Shown here: positions 23,499 through 32,196 of the stretch, piece after piece | How positions within the stretch are numbered: position 1 is the stretch's first letter | Layout of the letters: every line of letters starts with the position of its first letter | NCBI GenBank assembly: GCA_030765135.1 | Contig: JAVCDC010000046.1 | Coordinates: 1 to 45,029, forward strand | Direction of reading: 5' to 3' | Origin: Candidatus Tritonobacter lacicola | GTDB lineage: Bacteria > Auribacterota > Tritonobacteria > Tritonobacterales > Tritonobacteraceae | Length of the DNA stretch: 45,029 nucleotides | Notes under the pieces: model-generated | Told to the model about the DNA's origin: nothing | What the model saw: only the letters and a program-made list of their open reading frames with translations | Database searches by the model: none | Position numbers and translations under genes: made by a program

Positions 23499-24752
23499 TC
23501 ATTCGTGGTTTTTATCTGTGTTTTCAAAGAGGGGGAGATAATATTTCTCGATAATGACGTCCCATCTGAATTCTCTGCGCGCCTTTTCCCTTGCTGCATT
23601 TCCCATCCGCCTTGCCAGTTCCGGGTTTTCGAGGAGGTTTCGCACACGGTCGGCCAGGGCCCCGGCGTTGCCACGGGGAAAGATATAGCCGGTTTCGCCC
23701 TCATCCACGATCGTCGGCAGGGCTCCGCAGGAGGAAGCAACGACGGGTGTGCCGCAGGAGAGCGCCTCAACGGCCGTTATCCCGTAGGGCTCTTCCCAGA
23801 TCGAAGGGACTATGACGAGATCGCAGCTGTTGTAGAAATCCGGGAGTTTCTCCCTGTCGTACCAGCCGCAGTACCGGACAAATTCGTCGCGACGCTCTAT
23901 CTCTTGGGGGGAGGCGACGAGGACTTCGAATTGGTGGCCCTCCGAGTGGAGTGCGCGGAGCGCTTCGAGGGCGAGGCTGAGCCCCTTGCCTTCTTCGTAA
24001 AACCTGCCGGCGAGTCCTATTGTGAAGGCGCCGTCGGACCTCCGCCGGACGGGCGCGAAGAGATCCGTGTCGACTCCAGAGGGGACGAGCATTATGTCCG
24101 GGTGGTATTCCCTGAGAAGGTTTTTCTGGACGGCGTTGTAAGCGATGACTTTCCGCGCCTCCTTGAGGAACCTGCGGAACAGGCGCCGGTACACGGGCAG
24201 AAATGCCAGGCTCGTGAGGTACTCGTGAAAGACGAAGTACTGCGGTCGGTTCTTCAGCAGCTTCACAACGCCGGGGAGCAGGGGAAAGAGGTTCCGGCGG
24301 CACTCCCGGCAGACGGCGCGATCCGCGCCCAGAAGGTCGGAGCGGCAGTTTCGCCCGTCTCTGAACCGGTTATTCTGTATGCAGAAAATCTCGTAGGCGT
24401 AAAACCGTACGATGGGGCTGTATTCTCTCAGGGCGTGGACCAGGAAGGGCTTGAGAAAATAGCCGTCCGCGATGAAGACGAAATCCGGGCCGAACGCCTC
24501 TATCTCCCGCTTGAACCGCCTGGGCGCCGCCAGAAAGTTGTATGAGTACCTCGAGAAAGGTATTTGCTTTACGGGGAACGGGAGTGGTGCCTCTAACCTT
24601 CCGCGGGCGAAGCCGTAATCGAGGAGCGGGACAAAGAGGACGGGCTCGTGACCGCATATCCGCAGGTGCACGGCTATGTTCTTGATGTCAACCCACGATC
24701 CACCGACCGGGGGCCAGTTGAAACATAAATCGACAATAGCGATTTTAGCCAT
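23499..24752 (-). CDS. Family 4 glycosyltransferase
   Basis: The 417-residue GT-B enzyme has an N-terminal glycine loop (WPPVGGSWVDIKNIA). Its donor-binding C-terminal domain has TIGLAGRFYEEGKGL, VIVPSIWEEPYGITAVEALSCGTPVVAS (the E-x7-E motif) and DEGETGYIFP. About residues 140-175 carry a cysteine cluster (C..NNRFRDGRNC, CRECRRN) that may bind metal. It runs away from the Wzm/Wzt operon across a 330-bp spacer and probably adds a sugar to the same surface glycan. No ribosome-binding site is visible at the ATG. Donor and acceptor are unknown. Confidence 0.85.
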   Translation of the reverse strand: MAKIAIVDLCFNWPPVGGSWVDIKNIAVHLRICGHEPVLFVPLLDYGFARGRLEAPLPFPVKQIPFSRYSYNFLAAPRRFKREIEAFGPDFVFIADGYFLKPFLVHALREYSPIVRFYAYEIFCIQNNRFRDGRNCRSDLLGADRAVCRECRRNLFPLLPGVVKLLKNRPQYFVFHEYLTSLAFLPVYRRLFRRFLKEARKVIAYNAVQKNLLREYHPDIMLVPSGVDTDLFAPVRRRSDGAFTIGLAGRFYEEGKGLSLALEALRALHSEGHQFEVLVASPQEIERRDEFVRYCGWYDREKLPDFYNSCDLVIVPSIWEEPYGITAVEALSCGTPVVASSCGALPTIVDEGETGYIFPRGNAGALADRVRNLLENPELARRMGNAAREKARREFRWDVIIEKYYLPLFENTDKNHE

Positions 24753-24975
24753 GTTTGTCTATAATACCTGGAATAGCTGGTCGGGATTATGCCGGCCTTT
24801 ATACCGTTTCCGGTGCGGCGGGAAGCATCCTTTTGATGCGGCAATCCGACCCGTCCCGGGAGCGGCACAAATAAGGACCTTCCGATGGAGCCGACCTGTC
24901 CCGCTCTGTTATAAGAATTAATGAACCGGATCATATCATATGTTTCGTCGGTGCTCAAGCCGGCGATGAATCGAT

Positions 24976-25006
24976 TTGACATCATTGCCGAAATGATGTT
25001 TATTAT
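24976..25006 (+). promoter_or_regulatory. Candidate promoter with operator-like dyad for the wzm/wzt unit
   Basis: TTGACA (24976-24981) is followed after 17 nt by TTTATT, or after 19 nt by TATTAT. The spacer holds a perfect 8-bp dyad, ACATCATT-GCCGA-AATGATGT (24979-24999), which overlaps both elements as an operator would. The rest of the 24753-25083 spacer shows no gene. Confidence 0.45.
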
Positions 25007-25083
25007 TCATCCGGTTTTACTCTTACCGGGTTTGGTGCTGGGCGATCACCTCGGGGCAGTGTCGATTGGATTGATTGAAGTGA

Positions 25084-25971
25084 GTGCTTTTTACGTCAAA
25101 CAGGAAACCGTTTGCTTTGAAAGTCATTGAACGATTGAAACTGATTTTTACCGTCCACAGGGACCTTCTGTTTCACCTGGCCCTGAAGAACCTCAAAATA
25201 CAGTACAAGTACGCATTCCTGGGCTTCCTCTGGGCTTTTCTCGTCCCCCTCTGCCTGGCCCTGATTTTCTGGTTTCTTTTCTCGGTTTTATTCCGGAGGC
25301 CGACGCCGCCCCTCTCGATCGTAACGGCTCTCTTCGTTTGGCAGTTTATAAGCGTGAGCATATCCGGAGGGACAAACTCAATCGTGGAAAGCACCGGAAT
25401 TTTGAAGAAGGTGTATTTTCCCAGGGAGATCATTCCACTTTCGATTGTATTGTCGAACCTCATTAATTTTATCTTGTCCCTTGTCGTCCTTATTCTCTTC
25501 GTCCTGGTGTATAACCTGGCGCTGGGGGTGAGGCCTCTCTTCCCCGCCGGCATCCTTTTCCTGCCTGCCCTCGTATTTCTCACCGTGATCCTGACGTCGG
25601 GCCTTGCCCTTCTAACCTCGTGCCTTCAGGTTTTCTACAGGGACGTTAAATATGTCGTCGAGATCGTACTCATGGTGTGGTTCTACATGTCAGGCGTCTT
25701 TTTTACCGTGGAGCTGGTTGCCGAAGGCGCAATAAAGAAGGGCGTCCCATGGATTACCAGCTTGTTCATGCTGAATCCGATGTACGATCTTTTCAGCATG
25801 TACCGGCAAGCAATTCTGCCGAAGGCCGTTGAGGGCATGGTAGTCAATACAAGTCTCTATTATCCCGTCTGGTTGATGGTCCTTCAGACTATCGTCATAT
25901 CCATCGCCATATTTATGTTTTCCTATCACCTATTCATAAAGAGAGAGGGCGAGCTGGTCGACCTTATATAG
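25084..25971 (+). CDS. ABC-2 type polysaccharide export permease (Wzm-like)
   Basis: About 295 residues with six hydrophobic segments. The N-terminal LIFTVHRDLLFHLALKNLKIQYKYAFLGFLW is typical of Wzm/TagG-like ABC-2 permeases, with LKNLKIQY just before the first span. The permease forms the membrane channel that exports a lipid-linked O-antigen or similar glycan from cytoplasm to periplasm. The ATPase partner starts 2 bp downstream. The exact start is unsure: there is no ATG, and the GTG at 25084 is the longest reasonable choice. Confidence 0.88.
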   Translation: MLFTSNRKPFALKVIERLKLIFTVHRDLLFHLALKNLKIQYKYAFLGFLWAFLVPLCLALIFWFLFSVLFRRPTPPLSIVTALFVWQFISVSISGGTNSIVESTGILKKVYFPREIIPLSIVLSNLINFILSLVVLILFVLVYNLALGVRPLFPAGILFLPALVFLTVILTSGLALLTSCLQVFYRDVKYVVEIVLMVWFYMSGVFFTVELVAEGAIKKGVPWITSLFMLNPMYDLFSMYRQAILPKAVEGMVVNTSLYYPVWLMVLQTIVISIAIFMFSYHLFIKREGELVDLI

Positions 25972-25973
25972 CG

Positions 25974-28358
25974 ATGAAGAGGGAGGCGCATAAAGCTATA
26001 TCAATCGAGGGGCTGGGCAAACGCTACCGCGTTTACTTCGAGAAACCGGCGCTTATCAGGAGCATATTGCCTTTCCTTGTTACCCAGGGAAAGATCCAGC
26101 AGTTCTGGGCGCTGCGCAATGTCAACTTGGATATAGAAGCGGGGGAGTGCGTCGGCATTATCGGGCCGAACGGGTCGGGAAAGAGCACCCTCCTCAGTAT
26201 TCTCGCGGGGGTAACGGAGCTCACGGAGGGGCGTCTCGACATCAAAGGGAAAGTCTCTTCACTACTGTCCCTCGGCGCGGGTTTCCATTTCGAGTTGACG
26301 GGGCAGGAGAATATATATCTGAACAGCACGATACTCGGGCTTACGAAGGCCCGGATCGACGCGCTTTACAAGGACATAGTCGAGTACGCCGACCTGGGGA
26401 AGTTCATGAGCGCGAAGCTCTCCACGTACTCGGCCGGCATGAACATGCGCCTGGGATTTGCCATAGCGATCATGATCCCGTTTGACATACTCCTCATCGA
26501 TGAGATTCTCGGGGTGGGCGACCTCAAGTTCCAGACGAAGTGCTTCAAGACGATGAAAAATTTTTACCAGAGCAAGAAAAGGACAATACTCTTCGTCTCC
26601 CACGATCTGGCCAAGATAGAGGAACTATGCACCAGGGTCATCTGGTTTGAGCATGGCGGAATCGAGCAGATGGGTAAGCCGGAGGAAGTGCTGCGGGCTT
26701 ACAAGCGAAGGTATAAGGCTAAATACAGGGTGCCTCGCATTAAGAGGGGGAAATATATCAAAAGTGCCAGGAAGGCGAGTATCAGCGTGGATTATGAGGA
26801 CGGGATTCGTATGATTCCGCCGACTCTTTTCGGCTCCAACATCTGTTGGGCTGCGGCCAGCGGGGTGATGTGCGGTAAAAAGTATAGGTCGCCCGCGTCT
26901 GCCTGGATTAATGCTCTCAAGGATTTACGGCCCGGCATCCTCCGGTTTCCGGGCAACAGGGAGGGGGATTTCTTTCACTGGGAGAAGGCACTGGGAAAAA
27001 GAAGGCCCGAGCAGCCCTACGGCTATCCCGGCAAAAGCTGGCAGAAAAAAATACGGGGCAAGCCCAAATTGGTTCCGATGGATATTCCGGGTGATATGCT
27101 CGTGGTTCACCCTTACTTCGGACCGGATGAGTTCAACCAGGTTGCGGAGGGAGTCTCAGCCGAGAAGCTCCTGGTTTTAAATGTTGCGACGGGGACGCCG
27201 GATGAAGGCCTGGCGTTTTTGCGGTACATGGACTCCATCGGCAGGCCCGTCAAGTTCGTCGAGCTCGGCCATGAGCTCTACTACGACAATCACCACGAAG
27301 TCGGCGTCACACTTCCGTTAAGCCCGGAGGAATACGCGGCGAAGGTGGCGGAGTTCTCCAGGACCATCCGCTCATACAGGGAAGACGTGCGGATAATAGC
27401 GATGGGATGCCTGGACACAGGGACGTTCACCAGGTACAGGCACCCGGACTGGACGGAGAAGATCCTCTACCTCAGCGGCGAATGGATAGACTACATTGCC
27501 GTCCACAACACCGAAGTCCCGATTTTCAACCTGGACCAGGGTTACAGGAGGCCTTCCGATAGAGTGAGCTACGAGGCGCTCATGGCGGCCCCTCAATATG
27601 TTGCTGACAATCTACGGAAGGTGAAGCAGTTGCTGAGATCCTGCCGGGATAGAACGGGTAGGGATATCAAGATAGCCGTGACCTTTTACAGAACCCATTT
27701 TGAGGATGTACCGCGAAATATACACGGGGTCCACCGGGTGGCCAGAAGAGAAAACCTCCACCTGAACAAGGCCAGGAACCGCAGCCTGGGCGCCGCGCTA
27801 TACGAGGCGATGCTGCTAAATACCTTTGTGCGTGAGGGGGCAGTCGAGATTGCGACCCGCGCATTTCTCTTTCACAGCTGCGATTCAGCTCTCTGGTTGG
27901 TATTGCCCGAGGGCTGGTGTCCCAACCCGCAACGGACGGTAATGTCTGCCTACGCTCGTCTAGCCGGCAAGACACTTCTGAAGGCGGAGGTAAGGGTGGA
28001 TACATTTGACAGTAAACAGGTGGGGATTATTCCGGAGCAGAGGGATGTTCCCTATCTCGACGTAATAGCGGCGAGAAGCGAGGAGAACGAGAAGCTGACC
28101 CTCTTTGTCATCAACAGGAACCTGAGGCAGACTGTTAAGGCTGATATATTAACGAAGGGTTTCATGTCCAGGAGGATTGAGGTGAGGGGCGTTGATGCCG
28201 GTGATTTTGCCGCATTCAACACTATTCAAAATCATGAGAACGTCAGGAACTTAGGACATCATTTTTCCCCGGAGATAAAAGAAAACGGAACGTTCCCGTA
28301 TCTGTTTCCGCCCCACTCGCTGACAATTCTGACTCTGGAAAAGGACGAGTGGTTTTAG
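25974..28358 (+). CDS. Wzt-like ABC ATPase fused to a GH51-like glycosidase-fold domain
   Basis: Residues 1-245 are a Wzt-type ATPase: Walker A GPNGSGKST (64-72), signature STYSAG (150-155), Walker B ILLIDE (172-177) and switch His 210. A basic linker (245-268) leads to about 520 residues with the layout of GH51 alpha-L-arabinofuranosidases: PPTLFGSNICW, PGILRFPGN, VLNVATGTPDEGLAFLRYM, KFVELGHELYY, DYIAVHN and a C-terminal beta-sandwich ending FPPHSLTILTLE. The acid/base Glu is kept (434, in GHE rather than GNE), but Phe 571 (AVTFYRT) stands where the nucleophile Glu is expected. It is therefore probably a glycan-recognition module in place of the usual Wzt C-terminal beta-sandwich. The frame is continuous. 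Confidence 0.85.
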   Translation: MKREAHKAISIEGLGKRYRVYFEKPALIRSILPFLVTQGKIQQFWALRNVNLDIEAGECVGIIGPNGSGKSTLLSILAGVTELTEGRLDIKGKVSSLLSLGAGFHFELTGQENIYLNSTILGLTKARIDALYKDIVEYADLGKFMSAKLSTYSAGMNMRLGFAIAIMIPFDILLIDEILGVGDLKFQTKCFKTMKNFYQSKKRTILFVSHDLAKIEELCTRVIWFEHGGIEQMGKPEEVLRAYKRRYKAKYRVPRIKRGKYIKSARKASISVDYEDGIRMIPPTLFGSNICWAAASGVMCGKKYRSPASAWINALKDLRPGILRFPGNREGDFFHWEKALGKRRPEQPYGYPGKSWQKKIRGKPKLVPMDIPGDMLVVHPYFGPDEFNQVAEGVSAEKLLVLNVATGTPDEGLAFLRYMDSIGRPVKFVELGHELYYDNHHEVGVTLPLSPEEYAAKVAEFSRTIRSYREDVRIIAMGCLDTGTFTRYRHPDWTEKILYLSGEWIDYIAVHNTEVPIFNLDQGYRRPSDRVSYEALMAAPQYVADNLRKVKQLLRSCRDRTGRDIKIAVTFYRTHFEDVPRNIHGVHRVARRENLHLNKARNRSLGAALYEAMLLNTFVREGAVEIATRAFLFHSCDSALWLVLPEGWCPNPQRTVMSAYARLAGKTLLKAEVRVDTFDSKQVGIIPEQRDVPYLDVIAARSEENEKLTLFVINRNLRQTVKADILTKGFMSRRIEVRGVDAGDFAAFNTIQNHENVRNLGHHFSPEIKENGTFPYLFPPHSLTILTLEKDEWF

Positions 28359-28382
28359 TGGCGGGCTCGTGCTGCATGTAAG

Positions 28383-29537
28383 ATGACGGGGAAGAGCGAA
28401 GCCTTAAAAGTCCTGTTTGTCGGGATCAACGGCTTTGACCTGGCTTACACGCGGGTGCGGTGCTATAACTTTGCGGGGCTTCTGCAAAGCTGCGGCTGCG
28501 GGACCGGGGTCTTTACCTTCCAGGAGGAATATTTTCCAGGCTCCGACCCGGATTATACATTAAATCTCAAGGACCCGGTCAAGGTGCGTCTTACCCTGAG
28601 TGCCCTGAAGAAGTTGTGGTCTGAAAAGAGAACTCTATTTTATGTTCAGAAGGCCCACTACCATGCGGCGGCCCCGTTTCTCCTATCGCGGTTTGGGAGA
28701 AACTCGTACATTCTGGATTACGACGACTGGGACCTTGACAGGTCGCCGTTTTTCGATTCAGATATCATCAACCGGATGGTATTCAAGGGTATCAGCTCCG
28801 CCGGGATAACTGCGAACCTGGCGTCACACGCGGCGGCCTGTGTCGTCTCGACCGAACCTCTGAGGGAACTCTTAATGAAGTATAATGACAGGGTTTTCAT
28901 CGTCCCCACAGTTGCCGACACGGACCGCTTCAAGCCCGAACCGGGTTCGAGAAAAGGCGGTAAAGTCACTTTTGTGTGGACGGGGATGGTGTGGGGCAGG
29001 GTCATGTTTGATAATGTTATGTTCGTGGTGGATTGTTTCCGGTCCGTCCACGAGTCGTGCAGGGATACCGAACTCCTTATAGCAGGGCAGGGATGGTGGT
29101 TCGGCAGAATGAAGGAGGAGATAGAGAAGAAATATGAGGGGCTGCCCGTTGTTGTGAGAGACTGGGTCCCCCCGGACGACATGCCCTCATTTCTTCATCA
29201 GGCTGATGTGGGTCTCATGCCGCTTCTCCCGGACACTGAGAACGAAGACTGGATGAGGTGCAAGTGCCCGACCAAGCTGTTCGAGTTCATGGCCATGGCA
29301 ATGCCCACGGTTTCGAGCGATTTCGGGGAAGTGCGTCGCGTTATACGGGATGGGGAGGACGGTTTCCTGGCCGGGGACAAAGTGGCATTCATAGAGAAGA
29401 TGAAGCTCCTTGCAACGGACAGAAACCTTAGGGAAAGGGTTGGGGCCAGGGCCCGCGAGGTTGCCGTGGCCCGCTATTCTCTCAACGCCCAGCGAGGCCC
29501 GCTCTGTGACATTGTCCGCGCGGCAGCGGCAAAGTAG
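28383..29537 (+). CDS. Family 4-like glycosyltransferase
   Basis: The 384-residue GT-B protein has KVLFVGINGFDLAYTRVRCYNFA at the N-terminus, FVWTGMVWGRVMFDN, VVRDWVPPDDMPSFLHQADVGLMPL and KLFEFMAMAMPTVSSDFGEVRRVI at the C-terminus. The E-x7-E motif is poorly kept (only KLFEF is seen), as in some GT4 relatives. It lies 24 bp after the Wzt fusion and 11 bp before a radical SAM gene, consistent with one operon. It likely extends the exported glycan; donor and linkage are unknown. Confidence 0.83.
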   Translation: MTGKSEALKVLFVGINGFDLAYTRVRCYNFAGLLQSCGCGTGVFTFQEEYFPGSDPDYTLNLKDPVKVRLTLSALKKLWSEKRTLFYVQKAHYHAAAPFLLSRFGRNSYILDYDDWDLDRSPFFDSDIINRMVFKGISSAGITANLASHAAACVVSTEPLRELLMKYNDRVFIVPTVADTDRFKPEPGSRKGGKVTFVWTGMVWGRVMFDNVMFVVDCFRSVHESCRDTELLIAGQGWWFGRMKEEIEKKYEGLPVVVRDWVPPDDMPSFLHQADVGLMPLLPDTENEDWMRCKCPTKLFEFMAMAMPTVSSDFGEVRRVIRDGEDGFLAGDKVAFIEKMKLLATDRNLRERVGARAREVAVARYSLNAQRGPLCDIVRAAAAK

Positions 29538-29548
29538 CGGGTTATGCT

Positions 29549-30757
29549 ATGAAAGTAGTGAAAAACATTGTCAATAAGCTCATGGTCCGCAAGGGCCCGC
29601 CCGGAGAGAATCCTCTCATGGAAGGCATAAGGGACGGTACCAGGGCGTTCTGCGGGCCCGAGCAGCTGCATATTGATCTTACCAATAGGTGCAATCTTAC
29701 CTGTATTGCGTGCTGGCATCGCTCGCCGCTTCTCGACAAAGAGGACGTATGGCCTCATTGGAATCCGAATTATGAACTACCCCTGAAAAGGGTCCTCTCT
29801 TTAATAGACGAGGCGGCGGCGATGGGCGTCAGGAAGGTAATCTACAGTGGTGGTGGAGACTCCCTTCTCTACAGGGACATTTTCAAGGTCCTGGAGCATT
29901 CAACAAAGAAGGGGCTCCAGGTCCTGCTGGTGAGCAATCTCACGATGGCCAATGAAGAAACAATTCGCCGGATTGCCGGATCGGGGATAACCCAGCTGCT
30001 TGTTAATCTCTGGGCCGGAACTCCGTCGGTGTACGTTGCCACGCACCCCGGTACTTCCGAGAGGACCTTCTCAAGGGTGGTCGAGCTCTTGAGGCTGTTC
30101 GCCGCGGCGCGCAGGGGGCCCCGCGATCCCGAGCTTATCATCAGCAATGTCGTTTTTTCCATGAACCACGGGGACATCGAGAACATGGTCCGCCTCGCCA
30201 TGGAAGTCGGCGCGTGCGACGTGTGGTTCCAGACGGTGGACGTCGAGTCCGACAGTCTGAAATCGCTCCTGCTGAGCGGCGAACAGATAGAAGAGCTTCT
30301 TTGCAGCTTGAAGGCCATCAAGAATAAATATGAGCCTCTCCTGAAGAGTTATCAGAAGGACATCCTGGCCCTCGACGATTTTCTGGAGAAGCTGACCAAC
30401 AGCCGCGCTGCAGAGGGCATCTATCATTCGGATGTCATCGATACGATGCCGTGCTACATGGGCTGGGCGGAGTGCAGGATATTGGCCAACGGGGACGTGG
30501 TTCCATGCTGCAAAGCCGACAAGCATCCCCTGGGCAATATACTGGACCGGAGCTTTCAGGAAGTCTGGGATTCAAGACGTTACAGGGAGTTCCGGAGAAA
30601 GGCGAAGGATCTTTCCAAGACGGACCCGTATTTCAGCAGGATAAAATGCGCGAAGGTGTGCGATAACTGGTGGTTTAACAAGGACGTACATCGTCGCTAC
30701 CTTGATTACGTGAAGAAGGTAGGGGATATTGATAAATCCGTGAGCAAAGCGAGCTGA
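29549..30757 (+). CDS. Radical SAM/SPASM protein
   Basis: IDLTNRCNLTCIACWH gives the CxxxCxxC motif that binds the SAM-cleaving 4Fe-4S cluster. The C-terminal part (CYMGWAECRILANGDVVPCCKADKHPLGNI, then CAKVCDNW) has the cysteine pattern of a SPASM domain with auxiliary clusters. SPASM proteins modify peptides, sugars or other small molecules by radical chemistry; in a glycan locus a sugar modification is plausible but unproven. The last residues (DKSVSKAS) and the stop are encoded by a junction palindrome. Confidence 0.88.
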   Translation: MKVVKNIVNKLMVRKGPPGENPLMEGIRDGTRAFCGPEQLHIDLTNRCNLTCIACWHRSPLLDKEDVWPHWNPNYELPLKRVLSLIDEAAAMGVRKVIYSGGGDSLLYRDIFKVLEHSTKKGLQVLLVSNLTMANEETIRRIAGSGITQLLVNLWAGTPSVYVATHPGTSERTFSRVVELLRLFAAARRGPRDPELIISNVVFSMNHGDIENMVRLAMEVGACDVWFQTVDVESDSLKSLLLSGEQIEELLCSLKAIKNKYEPLLKSYQKDILALDDFLEKLTNSRAAEGIYHSDVIDTMPCYMGWAECRILANGDVVPCCKADKHPLGNILDRSFQEVWDSRRYREFRRKAKDLSKTDPYFSRIKCAKVCDNWWFNKDVHRRYLDYVKKVGDIDKSVSKAS

Positions 30758-30763
30758 TTTATG
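30733..30763 (+). repeat. Junction palindrome carrying a stop codon and the next start codon
   Basis: TAAATCCGTGAGCAAAGCGA continues GCTGATTTATG. The TGA of the upstream radical SAM gene and the ATG of the next gene both lie within it. It is in the same orientation, relative to the downstream gene, as the copies at 38843, 20718 and 9346. Confidence 0.7.
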
Positions 30764-32128
30764 AAAGTAGTACTGGTCTATCCGAATATTGCCAGGCTCG
30801 GCTTCTTCTGCGCCGGGGGGCCCGAGCCCTACATGCAGGACAAGCGCCAGAAGCCGCTTGGCCTACTCTATCTCGCCTCAGCCCTCATAAAGCAGGGACA
30901 CGAGGTGGAGATGCTCGACCTCCGCTTCCTCACCGGTTTCAAGGACTACGAAAAGCGCCTGATGCAGCTCTCCCCTGATCTCGTGGGGATCTCTTTCATG
31001 ACGCCGAGCAGGGATTATGCCTTTCGGTGCGCGGAGATTGCAAAAGAGCAAGGCCGCTGGGTTGTCGGCGGGGGGGTATATGCCACTCGAGGCCATGCGG
31101 ATATGATCGATGGCGGTTATTTCGACTACGTGATAACGGGGGAGGGGGACATCAGCTTCCCGGTGCTGGTCGCCGACCTTGAAAAAGGTGATGCAACGGG
31201 AGGGAAGGTTATTCGTGGGGAGATGCCACGCTCGCTGGACGAGCTCCCTTTCCCGGACATCCGCCTCTACGATCTGGATTTCTACACCGCCATACCCGGC
31301 TGGGGGGGGTTCAGGACGCCTGCGACGGGGTTGATATGCACACGGGGGTGCCCGGCGCGGTGCACGTTCTGCAAGCCCCTCGCGGAGGAGATGTTCGGAA
31401 AGAAAATCCGATTCAGGTCGATCGACAACGTCATGGAGGAGATCGGATGGTACGTGGAGGAGCTTGGCGTAAAGACCATCCACACCTACGACGATACTTT
31501 TACCTTCAAACGGTCCTACGTGCTTGAATTCTGCGAGAGGATGGCCGGAGCGGGCCTTGACGTGGACTGGACCGTGAACACGCGCTCGAACTGCATCGAT
31601 GACGAGGTCGCGGCCGCGCTCAAAAGGGGCGGATGCAAGATGGTCTCTTTCGGTTTCGAGAGCGGTTCCCAGAGGATTCTCGATTTCATAAAGAAGGGGA
31701 TAACGGTGGAGCAGTCCCTAAGGGCGGCGGAGGCCTGCCACCGTCACGGGATCAGGTTCCTGGGCAACATCCTGGTGGGGGTTCCCGGCGAGACAGACGA
31801 GGACTTCGAGCTCACCTACGACTTCCTCCGCCGCGCCAGGCCGGAGATCGTTTACGTCAACAACCTCATCCCGTTTCCGGGAACGGAGATACGCGAATAC
31901 TGCGAGGAAAAGGGTATTTTGAAACCCGTCATGAATTACGAGGATTACATGTCGTGCCTGGACAGCGAGCCGCTCGCCGGTGTCGATTACGGCCGCGTGC
32001 GCCGCTTCGCGTCCCTCGTGGAGCGGGGGAAGCTTTTATCCGCCGTGGATCGCTATGCAGATCCCTTGAGACGGCGCGCGGACAGGCTGGTCTCGAAGGC
32101 CCGGGACCGCCTTCGTTACGTGTGGTAA
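30761..32128 (+). CDS. B12-binding domain radical SAM protein
   Basis: The 455-residue protein starts MKVVLVYPNIARLG and has GLLYLASALIKQGHEVEMLDLR and a cobalamin-binding-type Rossmann region. The radical SAM motif is CTRGCPARCTFCK, then KTIHTYDDTF, FGFESGSQRILDFIKKG and GNILVGVPGETDEDF, typical of B12-dependent radical SAM enzymes. Such enzymes perform methylations and other carbon-centred changes. The ATG lies inside a junction palindrome, 3 bp after the stop of the previous gene. Substrate unknown; glycan or lipid modification is inferred from the neighbours. Confidence 0.87.
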   Translation: MKVVLVYPNIARLGFFCAGGPEPYMQDKRQKPLGLLYLASALIKQGHEVEMLDLRFLTGFKDYEKRLMQLSPDLVGISFMTPSRDYAFRCAEIAKEQGRWVVGGGVYATRGHADMIDGGYFDYVITGEGDISFPVLVADLEKGDATGGKVIRGEMPRSLDELPFPDIRLYDLDFYTAIPGWGGFRTPATGLICTRGCPARCTFCKPLAEEMFGKKIRFRSIDNVMEEIGWYVEELGVKTIHTYDDTFTFKRSYVLEFCERMAGAGLDVDWTVNTRSNCIDDEVAAALKRGGCKMVSFGFESGSQRILDFIKKGITVEQSLRAAEACHRHGIRFLGNILVGVPGETDEDFELTYDFLRRARPEIVYVNNLIPFPGTEIREYCEEKGILKPVMNYEDYMSCLDSEPLAGVDYGRVRRFASLVERGKLLSAVDRYADPLRRRADRLVSKARDRLRYVW

Positions 32129-32153
32129 TAAAATTTTTCTTGAAAAATTTTAT
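32128..32153. repeat. 12-bp perfect AT palindrome, copy 2
   Basis: ATAAAATTTTTC-TT-GAAAAATTTTAT starts on the last base of the upstream stop codon (TAA). Both arms are identical to the copy at 14626-14652. Confidence 0.85.
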
Positions 32154-32196
32154 GCGAATTAACACGAATCGACGGGCATGGATATAGCGGAGTAAC

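Noticed and set aside
23505-24545. 346-residue plus-strand frame
   Set aside because: Antisense shadow of the GT4 gene, which has clear GT4 motifs.
24921-25130. Short plus-strand frame before the Wzm-like gene
   Set aside because: It spans the candidate promoter and dyad, overlaps the permease start and has no ribosome-binding site.
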